DNA of 64,000 nt from Bradyrhizobiaceae bacterium (GCA_947479905.1 CANKBJ010000001.1:87152-151151), one strand, 5' to 3'; counted from the stretch's first letter, positions 1 through 9,084 are shown. The notes: generated from the sequence alone by a model not told the origin. Numbers and translations are program-made.

Positions 1-323
1 GGCTTCGCCTGTTGCTCGACCAGGTGCTCGGTAAAGCCGGCATCGTGCCGAACATCGTCCTCGAAGTCGAAGCCATGCCATCGACCCTCAACCTGGTCGA
101 GCAGGGGATCGGCTACACCGTGCTATCCTATTCGACCGTGCATCACCTGGTGAAGTCCGGGCGGATCAAGTGCTTCCCGATTGTTCGCCCGCAACTCACA
201 AGGCAGTTGCTGCTGTCGACCTCCAGCCAACGCCCCATGACGCTGGCGACGCGGGTTCTGACCAAGATGGTCGGCCTTCAGGTCCGCGAACTCGTCCGCG
301 ACGGCTTGTGGCATCCACGCTAG
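1..323 (+). CDS. LysR-family transcriptional regulator, C-terminal part (5' end outside window)
   Basis: The reading frame is open from base 3 to the TAG at 321-323, about 106 residues. The translation matches the end of a LysR substrate-binding domain: the stretch SLNLVEQGIGYTVLSYS is the usual core of the second alpha/beta lobe, followed by the strand and helices that close the fold. The DNA-binding half lies outside the window, so the target genes cannot be seen. The next genes run on the opposite strand and converge on it, so it need not control them. Family assignment is firm; ligand unknown. Confidence 0.8.
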   Translation, partial: LRLLLDQVLGKAGIVPNIVLEVEAMPSTLNLVEQGIGYTVLSYSTVHHLVKSGRIKCFPIVRPQLTRQLLLSTSSQRPMTLATRVLTKMVGLQVRELVRDGLWHPR

Positions 324-338
324 TCGCGTCCGGCAGCG

Positions 339-1214
339 TCAGGTCTGCATGCCCCAGCGCCTGATCGTCATCTTTTCCGCCGTGAGGAAGATGAAATTCT
401 CGACGATGAGCCCGAGCAGAATGACGGTCAGCAATCCAGCAAACACCGACGGAATCTCCAGCGAGTTCTTGCTCTGGAAAATGAACCAGCCTAGTCCGCC
501 GCCGCCGGAATTGGCGCCGAACACCAGTTCCGCGGCGATCAGGGTGCGCCAGGCGAACGCCCAGCCGATCTTGAGTCCGGTCAGGATGCTCGGGAATGCG
601 CCAGGGATCAAAATGCGGGTGACGTAGCCGAAGCTCGACAGGCCGTAATTCTGGCCAACCATCCGCCAGGTCGGGCTGACGCCGCGAAACCCGGCATGCG
701 TGTTCAGCGCCACCGACCACAAAACCGCATGGATCAAAACGAAAACGATACCGGCATTGCCGAGGCCGAACCAGATCATGGCCAGCGGCAGCAGCGCGAT
801 CGACGGCAGCGGGTTGAACATGGCGGTGAGCACTTCGAGCAGATCGGCGCCGATCCGCGTGGCGCTGGCGAACGCCGTCAGCAGTCCGGCGAGGATCAAG
901 CCGGCGGCATAGCCCTGAAACAGGATCTTCATCGAGTACCAGGTCGCCTTGATGAGCTCGCCGGTCACAAACGCATCCCAGAAGGCGACGATGGTCGCGC
1001 TGAAGGTCGGGAACAGCAGGTCATTAGCGAGCCAGCGCGCATAAACTTCCCAGATGAGAGCGAGAACAACCAGCACCAGAACCTTGCGCAGGCCGCCGTG
1101 ATTGGCGAGCCGCTGGTACAGCGACAGCGGCCGTTCAACGACGCCGACACCTGTGTTCGTCACCTCGTAGGTGACGTCCGGGCGGGCGGTGAGGACTTGA
1201 CGGGCGTCAGTCAT
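339..1214 (-). CDS. ABC transporter permease, SsuC/TauC (nitrate/sulfonate/taurine) family
   Basis: A 291-residue inner-membrane protein with about six hydrophobic segments. The first is near residues 45-65, after a polar N-terminal tail of about 40 residues. The cytoplasmic loop around residues 175-215 (segment RMVGQNYGLSSFGYVTRILI and following) is the conserved EAA-type loop that docks on the ATPase. It overlaps the upstream ATPase gene by 8 bases and so belongs to the substrate-binding protein/ATPase/permease operon. Family members import taurine, alkanesulfonates, nitrate, pyrimidine precursors or aromatic acids; the substrate cannot be deduced here. Confidence 0.9.
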   Translation of the reverse strand: MTDARQVLTARPDVTYEVTNTGVGVVERPLSLYQRLANHGGLRKVLVLVVLALIWEVYARWLANDLLFPTFSATIVAFWDAFVTGELIKATWYSMKILFQGYAAGLILAGLLTAFASATRIGADLLEVLTAMFNPLPSIALLPLAMIWFGLGNAGIVFVLIHAVLWSVALNTHAGFRGVSPTWRMVGQNYGLSSFGYVTRILIPGAFPSILTGLKIGWAFAWRTLIAAELVFGANSGGGGLGWFIFQSKNSLEIPSVFAGLLTVILLGLIVENFIFLTAEKMTIRRWGMQT

Positions 1215-1995
1215 GGGTCATGCTCCTCTCAGCGACTTGTTGTTCGAACAACAAGTGCTGGATGCGTTCGGAAAACGGCTTGCCATCGGCGCCGACGTCG
1301 TCGTTGCCGCTGCTGTTGATCTCACCGCGGACCTGGCCGGGGTGTGGGGTCAGCAGCAGAATACGGTTGCCGATACGGATGGCTTCGGAAATCGAATGGG
1401 TGACGAACAGCACGGTGAACTTGGTATCGTCCCACAGTTGCAGCAGCTCTTCCTGCATCTTGGCGCGCGTCAGCGCGTCGAGCGCCGCAAAAGGCTCATC
1501 CATCAGTAAAATCGCGGGCTCCATCGCCATGCCGCGGGCGATGGCGACGCGCTGCTTCATGCCGCCGGACAAAGTGTGCGGGTGGTTGTCGGCAAATTTG
1601 GTCAGGCCAACCTTGGCGATATAATGTAGCGCGCGTTCATCGGCTTCCCGGCCGCTCATCTTGCCGCTGGCCGTCAGCGCGAAGGCGATGTTCTGCTTGA
1701 CGGTTTTCCACGGCAGCAACTGGTCAAATTCCTGAAACACCAGAACGCGGTCAGGGCCGGGTTTAGTGATAGCGGCGCCATTGAGCCGGATCTCGCCTTC
1801 GACAGGGCGTATGAACCCGCCGACCGCCTTCAGCAGCGTGGACTTGCCGCAACCGGAGGGCCCCAGGATCACATAGCGATCCGAGCGGTGGATATCGAAA
1901 CTGACGCGGTAGGTCGCGGTGACCAGATGATCGTGGGTCCGATATTGCAAGGTCACGTCTTTGACGGCGAGAAGGGGGCTTGCACCTGAGTTCAT
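1207..1995 (-). CDS. ABC transporter ATP-binding protein, SsuB/TauB family
   Basis: A 262-residue ABC ATPase with Walker A (GPSGCGKST, residues about 45-53), Q-loop (FQEFDQLLPWKTV), signature LSGGMKQRVAIARG, Walker B ILLMDEPFAALD and the switch histidine in FVTHSISEA. The QLLPW segment after the Q-loop is typical of the nitrate/sulfonate/taurine subfamily. It follows the binding-protein gene after a gap with a strong stem-loop and overlaps the permease gene. Likely function is energising import of a small organic anion; substrate unknown. Confidence 0.92.
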   Translation of the reverse strand: MNSGASPLLAVKDVTLQYRTHDHLVTATYRVSFDIHRSDRYVILGPSGCGKSTLLKAVGGFIRPVEGEIRLNGAAITKPGPDRVLVFQEFDQLLPWKTVKQNIAFALTASGKMSGREADERALHYIAKVGLTKFADNHPHTLSGGMKQRVAIARGMAMEPAILLMDEPFAALDALTRAKMQEELLQLWDDTKFTVLFVTHSISEAIRIGNRILLLTPHPGQVRGEINSSGNDDVGADGKPFSERIQHLLFEQQVAERSMTHD

Positions 1996-2019
1996 TTTCG
2001 TCGGGCTCCGAATTAAGAA

Positions 2020-2054
2020 GGCCCGGGACCGCGCGATTGGCGCTGCCCCGGGCC
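2020..2054 (-). promoter_or_regulatory. Intercistronic stem-loop between binding-protein and ATPase genes
   Basis: GGCCCGGG (2020-2027) and CCCGGGCC (2047-2054) form a perfect 8-bp all-GC stem with a 19-nt loop in the 79-nt gap. There is no T-run, so it is not a standard terminator. Stem-loops downstream of binding-protein genes in ABC operons commonly stabilise the upstream mRNA segment or cause partial termination, giving more binding protein than membrane parts. That role is inferred here. Confidence 0.55.
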
Positions 2055-2074
2055 GTTAGTTGCCTCAAGGGCGG

Positions 2075-3073
2075 TTAATTACCGCCGCCGAGCGAGCCTG
2101 CGTCAAAGAACAGATCGTTGAGCGAGGCCGCCTTGTTCTTGAGCGAGCCGATTTCGTTCATGAAGGTCGCGTACTTCATGACGCCCTCCGGCTTGGTGGT
2201 GTAGTAGGTGTCCTTGTCGTCAAGCATCTTGGCGAGTTCGTCGACATCCCAGCCCTTGCCGCCCATCGATTCGAGCAGCACCTGCGCGGCGGCCTTCTTG
2301 TCCTTCTTGATCATGTCGAACGACTGCTTGAGCGCAGCGACGAAGGCCGAGTAGACCTTCGGGTTTTCATTGTGGAACTTCGTCGTCGTCGAGATCATGG
2401 TGAATGTCTGCGGTCCGCCCATGACATCATTGGTGTTCTGGATAGTCCGGGCGCCGGCTTCCTTCAACTCGCGCTGATGAAACGGCGCCGAGGCGTAGTG
2501 GGCGGTGATCTGCTTGTTGCCGGACACGATGGCGACCACGGCGTCCGGGTGCTGCATCGACACCGTATACTTGTCGAACTTGTAGGCGTCCGCGCCCGAT
2601 TTCTTGGCGTACATCTGCATGATGATCGCCGGGATCGACACCTTGACCGCGGTCACGGCGATCTTGTCGTCGTCCTTGAGGTCTTCGAGCTTCTTGAGGT
2701 GATCGGCGCGGGTGTTGAGATACATCGGGATGGTGCTCATTGCCGCCACGCCCTTGACGTCGCCCTTGCCCTTGGTGCGATCCCACAGGATCAGGAAGGC
2801 GGGCGGGCCGGCGGAAATGAAATCGGCCGAGCCGGACAGCAGGGCGTCGTTCATCACCGACGGACCGCCGATATTGGCCCAGTTGACGGTAATCTTCAGG
2901 CCGGATTTGGTCGCTTCCTTTTCGATCAGCTCGTACTTCTTCATCATATGGAGCGGCAAAAATCCGAAGCCGCCGGCGCCGAGCGGAACCTTCAGTTCGC
3001 TGACTTCGGCGCGGGCCGAAAGCGGCATCAAGGCAATGGCGCCGAGCGCAAGGATTGCGGCAAGTCTGTTCAT
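2075..3073 (-). CDS. ABC transporter substrate-binding protein, NitT/TauT/SsuA family
   Basis: A 332-residue periplasmic protein. Residues 1-22 form a signal peptide (short basic start, hydrophobic run, ARA-E cleavage site). The mature part begins with a beta strand and then the segment GAGGFGFLPLHMMKKYELIE, typical of type II periplasmic binding proteins of the SsuA/TauA group. It is the first gene of the transporter operon, preceded by a good ribosome site (AGGAGGAAATC before the ATG). It converges on none of the known sulfonate enzymes, so a carboxylate or aromatic ligand is as likely as a sulfonate. Confidence 0.9.
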   Translation of the reverse strand: MNRLAAILALGAIALMPLSARAEVSELKVPLGAGGFGFLPLHMMKKYELIEKEATKSGLKITVNWANIGGPSVMNDALLSGSADFISAGPPAFLILWDRTKGKGDVKGVAAMSTIPMYLNTRADHLKKLEDLKDDDKIAVTAVKVSIPAIIMQMYAKKSGADAYKFDKYTVSMQHPDAVVAIVSGNKQITAHYASAPFHQRELKEAGARTIQNTNDVMGGPQTFTMISTTTKFHNENPKVYSAFVAALKQSFDMIKKDKKAAAQVLLESMGGKGWDVDELAKMLDDKDTYYTTKPEGVMKYATFMNEIGSLKNKAASLNDLFFDAGSLGGGN

Positions 3074-3157
3074 GATTTCCTCCTGTTTTTTAAAGTTTTG
3101 TCGTGGGCTACTGATAGGCTTTGAGCAGCGAGAGCGCCACCATTGACTTAGGCCATA

Positions 3158-3979
3158 CTATTGTGTCGCAGGCGGCGCCGGCAGGGGTTTCGGATCGGCA
3201 TCGAGACGCGCCGCCCAGCTTTCCATGTTGGGCCGCGCCGGTGGATAGATCGCGAGAACGAGAGGGTCGTGTCCCGGTACGACATGGTGTTTCGATGAGG
3301 CGAGGGCCTCCACTTTGTCGTATCCGTCCAGAACGTCGCCAATATTGTATGTGATCGGAAATACGCTGCGTTGCCGGAGATGGGCATAAAAATGCGCGGC
3401 GTCGGAGGCGAGAACGATCCAGCCGCGGCGCGTCTTTACCCGAACCGACTGCAGCCCCTTTGAATGGCCGCCGATGAGGTGTACCGAGAGGCCGGGCGCC
3501 AGTTCCTTTGCGCCGTTGTGGAACGCCACCCGGTCCTCAAAGACGCGGTTCACCATTGCGGTGACGTCGCCTACCTCGAATGGCATGCGCAGCATGGCGT
3601 GGCACATGCAGCGGCCGGTCGCATAACTCATCTCGCAGTCTTGCAAGTGATAGCGGGCATTCGGAAAGAGGCCGTCATTGCCAGCATGGTCGTAATGCAG
3701 GTGCGAAATGATGACGTCTTTGACCGAGGCCGGATCGATGCCGAGCTCACGCAGGCCTTCGCCGACCGGCTTGGTGATGTTGCGGTCGCGCTTCTGAGCC
3801 GCCTTCTGGTCGAAGCCGGTATCGAGTACGAAAGTGCGGGTGGCGCCGACAATCGCCCATACGTAATAGTCCAGCGGCATCGGAAAATCGTGCGGGTCGC
3901 CGCCGATGAAATTGGCCGGCGTGTTCCGCTCATGGCGTCCGTATTTGATCGCGTAGACTTCGTAGACGTCGTCGCTCAT
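3158..3979 (-). CDS. Metallo-beta-lactamase-fold hydrolase, N-acyl-homoserine-lactonase-like
   Basis: A 273-residue cytoplasmic protein with a full set of di-zinc ligands: SHLHYDHAGN (HxHxDH, residues about 102-111), HLIGGHSKG, the Asp of VLASDAAHFYAH and the His of VVPGHDPLV. Length and motif order fit the AttM/AiiB-like lactonase branch, enzymes that open acyl-homoserine lactones or other gamma-lactones. It is divergent from a second copy of the same family across a 296-bp spacer with palindromes. A role in quorum quenching or in lactone hydrolysis within a catabolic route is inferred; the substrate is not evident. Confidence 0.85.
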   Translation of the reverse strand: MSDDVYEVYAIKYGRHERNTPANFIGGDPHDFPMPLDYYVWAIVGATRTFVLDTGFDQKAAQKRDRNITKPVGEGLRELGIDPASVKDVIISHLHYDHAGNDGLFPNARYHLQDCEMSYATGRCMCHAMLRMPFEVGDVTAMVNRVFEDRVAFHNGAKELAPGLSVHLIGGHSKGLQSVRVKTRRGWIVLASDAAHFYAHLRQRSVFPITYNIGDVLDGYDKVEALASSKHHVVPGHDPLVLAIYPPARPNMESWAARLDADPKPLPAPPATQ

Positions 3980-4115
3980 CGGGTCGCTTCCCTCGGTGTT
4001 TCCGCTGTCACCGGGTCGAGCGCGCCGATGAGCAAGGCCGGAATGCCGGCTAAACGCTCCGAATCCCCATCCGGCCCGGCGCGCGGCGGCTCCGCCGGTC
4101 CAGTTTTTTTATGTT

Positions 4116-4172
4116 ATCATATGATTGTACCGCGCGACCGTAGACGAAAGCGATATATAATAATTGTATATC
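4116..4172. promoter_or_regulatory. Palindromes in the spacer between the two divergent lactonase-like genes
   Basis: The 3980-4275 spacer has no gene. It contains a perfect 10-bp palindrome ATCATATGAT (4116-4125) and, 26 bp further on, an inverted repeat GATATA-N9-TATATC (4152-4157 / 4167-4172) inside an AT-rich patch that includes TATAAT (4156-4161). In otherwise GC-rich DNA between divergent genes these look like operator sites overlapping promoters. The regulator is not identified, and no convincing -35 at the right distance was found. Confidence 0.4.
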
Positions 4173-4275
4173 AGAATTTCAGTTAGGCGATGTTTCTGGC
4201 TGTGCCCTCCGGCCCGCGAATAGTCTATGCGAGGCGTGAAATTGCGCGGGCGAGCCGCGCAAAGGATCGGCGTCT

Positions 4276-5076
4276 ATGTCCAGCCTGCCAGAGTATGAAC
4301 TCTTTGCGCTGCGCTATGCGATGCGCGATGCGCGGCGGAGCGACCATTTCATTGGTGGCGATCCGCATGACGGCCCGATGCCGATGGACTATTTTCTTTG
4401 GGTCGCCGTTTCCGACGAGCGGACTTTCGTTATCGACACTGGTTTCACCGCCGAAGTGGCGGCTCGGCGCAAGCGCACCTTTCTCCGCTGCCCAATCGAC
4501 GCGCTGAAACTTTTGGACGTCGACGCCGAAACGTTAGGCGACGTCATTCTTACGCACCTGCACTACGACCATGTCGGCAATTTTCACCGCTTCCCGAAAG
4601 CGCGTTTCCATCTGCAGGAGGCGGAGATCCACTACGCTACCGGCCATTACATGGGTCACTCCCGGCTGGCGCATTCGTTCGAGGTCGATGACATATGCGG
4701 CATTGTACGGCTGAATTTCGCGCAACGTGTGCAATTTCATTTTGGCGACATCGAACTCGCGCCGGGCATTTCGCTGCATGCCGTCGGGGGCCATTCGGCG
4801 GGGCTGCAGTTCGTCCGTGTGCACACGAGGCGCGGCTTCGTGGTGTTGGCGTCCGACGTCAGCCATTTCTACGAAAATCTCGAAAGGCGCAGACCTTTTG
4901 TCACGTCGTTTCATGTGGGCGAAATGCTCGATGGCTTCGACGCCTTGCTGGCACAAGCGCCGACACCAGCGCACATCGTGCCGGGGCATGATCCGCTGGT
5001 GATGAAGCGTTATCCGGCGCCGAGTCGCGAACTTGAAGGAATTGCTATTCGGCTCGACGTGATGCCGAGCGAGTAG
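4276..5076 (+). CDS. Metallo-beta-lactamase-fold hydrolase, N-acyl-homoserine-lactonase-like (second copy)
   Basis: A 266-residue protein clearly paralogous to the divergent neighbour over its whole length: shared YDH-containing THLHYDHVGN, HAVGGHSAGLQFVRV, VLASDVSHFYEN and HIVPGHDPLVM. All zinc ligands are kept, so both copies should be active. The start is the ATG at 4276, ahead of SSLPEYELF. Two divergent paralogs with one shared spacer suggest joint regulation and different substrate ranges. It precedes a 3-hydroxyisobutyrate-dehydrogenase-family gene and two MmgE/PrpD genes on the same strand, pointing to a catabolic role. Confidence 0.85.
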   Translation: MSSLPEYELFALRYAMRDARRSDHFIGGDPHDGPMPMDYFLWVAVSDERTFVIDTGFTAEVAARRKRTFLRCPIDALKLLDVDAETLGDVILTHLHYDHVGNFHRFPKARFHLQEAEIHYATGHYMGHSRLAHSFEVDDICGIVRLNFAQRVQFHFGDIELAPGISLHAVGGHSAGLQFVRVHTRRGFVVLASDVSHFYENLERRRPFVTSFHVGEMLDGFDALLAQAPTPAHIVPGHDPLVMKRYPAPSRELEGIAIRLDVMPSE

Positions 5077-5175
5077 GCGTCAGGTTGACCGGCAGGGACT
5101 GCGTTAATATGGTTCGCGCGCGCGGGCGGACCGAAGCGAAAAACAGAAATTGAACCTAAAAAGTGAGTCATAGAC

Positions 5176-6093
5176 ATGGCAGCGAAAACCGTAGGCTTGG
5201 TTGGTGTCGGGATGATGGGTTGGCCCATGGCAAACTGCATGGTCCAGAAGGGCATCGACTTGTTGCTGTATGACGTCGATGCCGCGCGCAGTGCCAAATG
5301 CGCGAGTGAGGTCGGCGGCAAGGCCGTTACTTCGTTGAAAGATATCGGTCAGCGCGCCGACGTGATCATCACCATGCTGCCGAATAGCGAGATCGTCTCA
5401 AGCGTTTTTTTCGGCGAGGGCGATCCGCTTGCCGAGGCTCTGCGGCCCGGTACATCTGTGATGGAGATGAGCTCGGGCTCGCCGGATGTGACGATCGACA
5501 TCGCGGCCCGTCTCGCCGCCAAGGGCGTCACGATGATCGATGCGCCGGTGTCGGGTGGCGTTCCACGCGCGGTCGCCGGCACCCTGACGATCATGGCCGG
5601 CGGCGATGCCGCCGTCGTCAAGGATTGCACCCCCATTCTCGAAACAATGGGCTCGGTTACGCATGTGGGAATTCTCGGCGCTGGGCAGGCGATGAAGGCC
5701 TTGAACAATCTTGTTTCGGCCGGCGGCTTACTCATCGGTATCGAGGCGCTGTTGATCGGCCAGAAGTTCGGGCTGGATCCCGATCGGATGGTCGATATCC
5801 TCAACACGTCGTCGGGCATGAACAACAGCACCCAGAAGAAATTCAAGCAGTATGTCCTGTCGCGCAAGTTTGACGATGGCGGCTTCGCCCTGGGGCTGAT
5901 GGCCAAGGACGTCGGCATCGCGCTCGATGTCGCCAGGGGCACCGGAACGGCGGCGCCATTTTCGGCGCTATGCAGCCATTTGTGGAACGCGGCGTCGGCG
6001 ATGCTTGGTCCGAAGCAGGACCACACCGCCATCACTCTGATGTGCGAAACCTTCGCCAAGGCGAAGCTGGGCGAGGCGCAGCCGAAAAAATAG
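5176..6093 (+). CDS. NAD(P)-dependent beta-hydroxyacid dehydrogenase (3-hydroxyisobutyrate dehydrogenase family)
   Basis: A 305-residue protein. Residues 5-13 hold the dinucleotide-binding glycines (GLVGVGMMG), residues about 118-130 the substrate-binding DAPVSGGVPRA motif, and the GQAMKALNN segment the catalytic lysine. Family members oxidise 3-hydroxyisobutyrate, tartronate semialdehyde, glyoxylate or related beta-hydroxy acids in the cytoplasm; which one cannot be told. It lies on the same strand as a lactonase-like hydrolase and two MmgE/PrpD genes, in a plausible short catabolic operon. Spacing to the next gene is 98 bp. Confidence 0.9.
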   Translation: MAAKTVGLVGVGMMGWPMANCMVQKGIDLLLYDVDAARSAKCASEVGGKAVTSLKDIGQRADVIITMLPNSEIVSSVFFGEGDPLAEALRPGTSVMEMSSGSPDVTIDIAARLAAKGVTMIDAPVSGGVPRAVAGTLTIMAGGDAAVVKDCTPILETMGSVTHVGILGAGQAMKALNNLVSAGGLLIGIEALLIGQKFGLDPDRMVDILNTSSGMNNSTQKKFKQYVLSRKFDDGGFALGLMAKDVGIALDVARGTGTAAPFSALCSHLWNAASAMLGPKQDHTAITLMCETFAKAKLGEAQPKK

Positions 6094-6191
6094 CCACCCT
6101 GTACGCGACGCATCGCGGCCGGCGACGCGGGACAGGCGGCGGCGCGTCGCGCCAGGACGTCCCAGACAAGCGATAAAGGATCACGAATAAA

Positions 6192-7568
6192 ATGAGCAGT
6201 CCGACGACTTTGGCCCTGCAATTGGCGGAGTTTGTGGTTCATACGCCGCCCACAGCCATTTCCGCGGTGGCGATGGAGCGCGCGAAGATGAGCCTGGCGA
6301 GCACTGTCGCCAGTGCTTCCATGGGCTACGGAATCGAGTCGGCCTCGATCATCCGGCGGCTCGAGTTGAGCAATGCGGGAGCCGGCCTTGCATCGGTCTG
6401 GTTCGAAGATGTGAAGCTGCCGCTTGCCGCGGCGGTTCGGGTCAATGCGGTCGCCAGCGACGCCGCCGCCTCCGACGACAGCGACCTGCGCAGCATCGCC
6501 CATATAGGCACGATCGCATCGACAACGGCGGTGGCGCTGGGTGAGCATACCGGCGCGACCGGCAATGAAATCCTGGCGGCGATGGTCCTAGGCTACGAAG
6601 TCGCGGGACGCATCGATGAAGCTCTTACGCCCGGACGCATGCAGCGCGGTTTCCATGGCTCGGTCTCCACCGTTTTCGCCGGCGCCGTCGCGACGGGGCG
6701 GTTGCTGAAACTTCCGGTCAAACAGATGGGCCATGCCATTGCGCTGGCCGCGACGTCGATCGGCGGCATGGCGGTTTCCGCGGATACCAGTTGCGCGCGC
6801 GAATATCACGCCGGTCTCTCGGCGGCGACCGGCGTGCAGGCCTCACTCGCGGCGCAGGCCGGATTTCAGGCGGAACTGACGGTGCTCGATCGGCCGCGCG
6901 GATTCCTCGCGGCGATGGGCGGTCAGGCTCTCGACGATATCACGCGCGATCTCGGTTCATCCTGGGACATCGTCACCGACATGGCCATCAAGCTGATGCC
7001 GGGGGCTCACCCGTTCCACGCGACGGCAGAAGCCGCGGCCGATGCCGCGCGGTTAGGGAAGGTCGCTGTCGAGGACATCGAACAGGTCGTTATCTCGGCC
7101 GCCGTCCAATGGACCAATTTCAAGGGCGATCCGCACCCGCGCAACCTCGTCGATGCCGCCCATAGTCTGGTGTATTTTGTCGCTGCCGCCATTGCCGATG
7201 GCGGCTTCGACTGGAAGCACATGGACGTGCAAAAGATGGCCGATCCGGTCATCGCGAGGCTGCAGGACAAGGTCGTGTTCGATCCGTCGCCGCCGCCCTT
7301 GCCGGATCGGTTTCCGCATCGCCACGGCGGCTCGGTCACCATTCGCCTGAAGGACGGTCGCGAATTCCGCTCGACATGCACGGCCCCGCGCGGGTCCGGC
7401 CCACGCGGGGTCGAATGGGTCGACGTCGAGCGCAAGTATCGCGATCTGTCGCCGCTTGCCGGACTCACACAGAGCCAGGTTGAGGCGAGCCTCGCGGCAA
7501 TCCGCCGTCTGGACGATGGCACGAGTATCGACGAGCTTATCAAGCTGCTTCGACCGATCGGCCGATAG
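6192..7568 (+). CDS. MmgE/PrpD family protein
   Basis: A 458-residue protein with the two-part MmgE/PrpD layout: an all-helical N-terminal domain (about 1-260) and a C-terminal alpha/beta domain. The segment GHAIALAATSIGGM and the following GLSAATGVQASLAAQ are conserved core helices of the family, and MPGAHPFHATAEAAADAA is the inter-domain stretch. Known members include 2-methylcitrate dehydratase (PrpD), cis-aconitate decarboxylase and iminodisuccinate epimerase, all acting on di- or tricarboxylates. This one is divergent from classical PrpD, so the reaction is open. A weak AAAGGA ribosome site lies about 12 nt upstream. Confidence 0.85.
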   Translation: MSSPTTLALQLAEFVVHTPPTAISAVAMERAKMSLASTVASASMGYGIESASIIRRLELSNAGAGLASVWFEDVKLPLAAAVRVNAVASDAAASDDSDLRSIAHIGTIASTTAVALGEHTGATGNEILAAMVLGYEVAGRIDEALTPGRMQRGFHGSVSTVFAGAVATGRLLKLPVKQMGHAIALAATSIGGMAVSADTSCAREYHAGLSAATGVQASLAAQAGFQAELTVLDRPRGFLAAMGGQALDDITRDLGSSWDIVTDMAIKLMPGAHPFHATAEAAADAARLGKVAVEDIEQVVISAAVQWTNFKGDPHPRNLVDAAHSLVYFVAAAIADGGFDWKHMDVQKMADPVIARLQDKVVFDPSPPPLPDRFPHRHGGSVTIRLKDGREFRSTCTAPRGSGPRGVEWVDVERKYRDLSPLAGLTQSQVEASLAAIRRLDDGTSIDELIKLLRPIGR

Positions 7569-7737
7569 CCTGGCGCCGATCGAAAATATACGACGTTTGA
7601 TTTTCACTTCGCGTCTCATAGGCGCCTCCGCTTTCGACAACGCCAAAATCATGGCTGCGTTGGCAGAGAAGGTCATTTCGACCGGTGTTCTCTTGCTCCG
7701 GCGGGCAAGTGATCAACCAAATAAAAAGGGAATAGCC

Positions 7738-9084
7738 ATGCAGCACGAACCCGGCGTCACGCAGAAACTGGCCCAATTCGTGGCTGCAACCCATTGGGAT
7801 GACATTCCGGCGCCGGTTGGCCACCAGGCCAAGCGCTCCCTCATGAACTTCTTCGCGGTCGCGCTCGCTGGCTGTCGCACCGCGCCCGTCGAAATCGCGC
7901 TGACTTCGCTTGCCGAATTTTCCGGGGGAAGGCAAGCAACTGTGGTTGGCAGGCCCGAGCGCATCGACGCGCTGAGTGCGGCGTTTCTCAATGCCGCCGG
8001 CGCCAACGTCTACGATTTTTGCGACACCCATGTGCGTACGGTTATCCATCCGACCGCGCCGGTAGCGCCCGCGCTGCTGGCACTGGCCGAATTGTGTCCC
8101 GTGAGCGGGACAGACCTGCTGCTTGCTTTTATTCTCGGCAACGAGGTGCAGGCGCGCATCGGGCTCGCGATATCGCCCAACCACTACAACAAAGGCTGGC
8201 ATATCACGTCTACCTGCGGCGTGTTTGGCGCGGCCGCGGGCAGCGGCAAGCTGCTCGCGCTGGATGAGAAGAAAATGATTTGGGCGTTTGGCACAGCGGC
8301 CACGCAATCGTCGGGCCTCTGCGAATGTCTCGGCACGCCGGCAAAAAGCGTCAGCGTCGGCAATGCCGCGCGCAACGGGCTGTGGTCGGCGCTGCTGGCG
8401 GACAGAGGCTTCGAGGGGCCTCCCGAGCCGATCGCCGGTGTGCAGGGCTTCTACAATGCCGTTGACGGCGCGCCGAACCTGTCGCCGGTTACAGATGGCC
8501 TGGGCGCGACATGGGAACTGATGCAGACGTCGTACAAGCCTTATCCGTGCGGTTTTGTGATCCACCCTGTGCTCGATTGCGTGCTGGATTGGCGGCGCGA
8601 CAATCCGGCGGCTGTCGTGACGCGAGTGGTCGCCCGCGGCAACCCGCTGTTGGCAGCACGCACCGACCGACCGAACATTTCCAACGGGCGTGAATCGCAG
8701 GTGAGCGTGCAACACGCGGTTGCCGCAGCGCTGGTCACCGGCAAGGCCGGGCTCGATCAGTTCACCGACGCCTGCGCCTGCGATCCCAACGTTGTTGACC
8801 TGCGAGGCAAGATCGAGGTGCAGCGCGATCCGTCGCTCTCGACGATCGCTGCGGAGGTCGAGATCACCACCGTGGACGGCAAGACGCACCGGCTGTCGCA
8901 GAAAGCGGCGCGCGGTAGCGACGCCAACCCGATGAGCGACCGGGACCTCGAGGGTAAATTACGAACGGCCGCCGCCGGTTGGAATCCGCGGCACGACATA
9001 GCTCCGTTGATCGACGCTATCTGGGCGCTTGATAAGAGCCACGATGTCGCAAAGCTCGCGGCGCTCAGCGTGCCGGAAAATTGA
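7738..9084 (+). CDS. MmgE/PrpD family protein (second tandem copy)
   Basis: A 448-residue MmgE/PrpD protein. The start is set at the ATG at 7738 because an AAAAAGGGA ribosome site lies just upstream and family similarity begins there (TQKLAQFVAATHWDDIP); an open frame extending further upstream overlaps the preceding gene and is not coding. Segments ANVYDFCDTHVRTVIHPTAP and TSYKPYPCGFVIHPVLD match conserved family regions near the active-site cleft. It follows the first copy after 169 bp but is only distantly similar to it, so the two are probably different enzymes rather than a fresh duplication. Confidence 0.85.
   Translation: MQHEPGVTQKLAQFVAATHWDDIPAPVGHQAKRSLMNFFAVALAGCRTAPVEIALTSLAEFSGGRQATVVGRPERIDALSAAFLNAAGANVYDFCDTHVRTVIHPTAPVAPALLALAELCPVSGTDLLLAFILGNEVQARIGLAISPNHYNKGWHITSTCGVFGAAAGSGKLLALDEKKMIWAFGTAATQSSGLCECLGTPAKSVSVGNAARNGLWSALLADRGFEGPPEPIAGVQGFYNAVDGAPNLSPVTDGLGATWELMQTSYKPYPCGFVIHPVLDCVLDWRRDNPAAVVTRVVARGNPLLAARTDRPNISNGRESQVSVQHAVAAALVTGKAGLDQFTDACACDPNVVDLRGKIEVQRDPSLSTIAAEVEITTVDGKTHRLSQKAARGSDANPMSDRDLEGKLRTAAAGWNPRHDIAPLIDAIWALDKSHDVAKLAALSVPEN

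Noticed and set aside
1207-3073. Naming the first transporter ssuABC or tauABC
   Set aside because: No sulfonate monooxygenase (ssuD/tauD) is adjacent, and the family also carries nitrate, pyrimidine and aromatic-acid transporters, so a symbol would overstate the evidence.
4090-4108. Possible terminator: GGCGG-CT-CCGCC followed by seven T
   Set aside because: Five unpaired bases separate the short stem from the T-run, and it lies between divergent genes, where no transcript should end.
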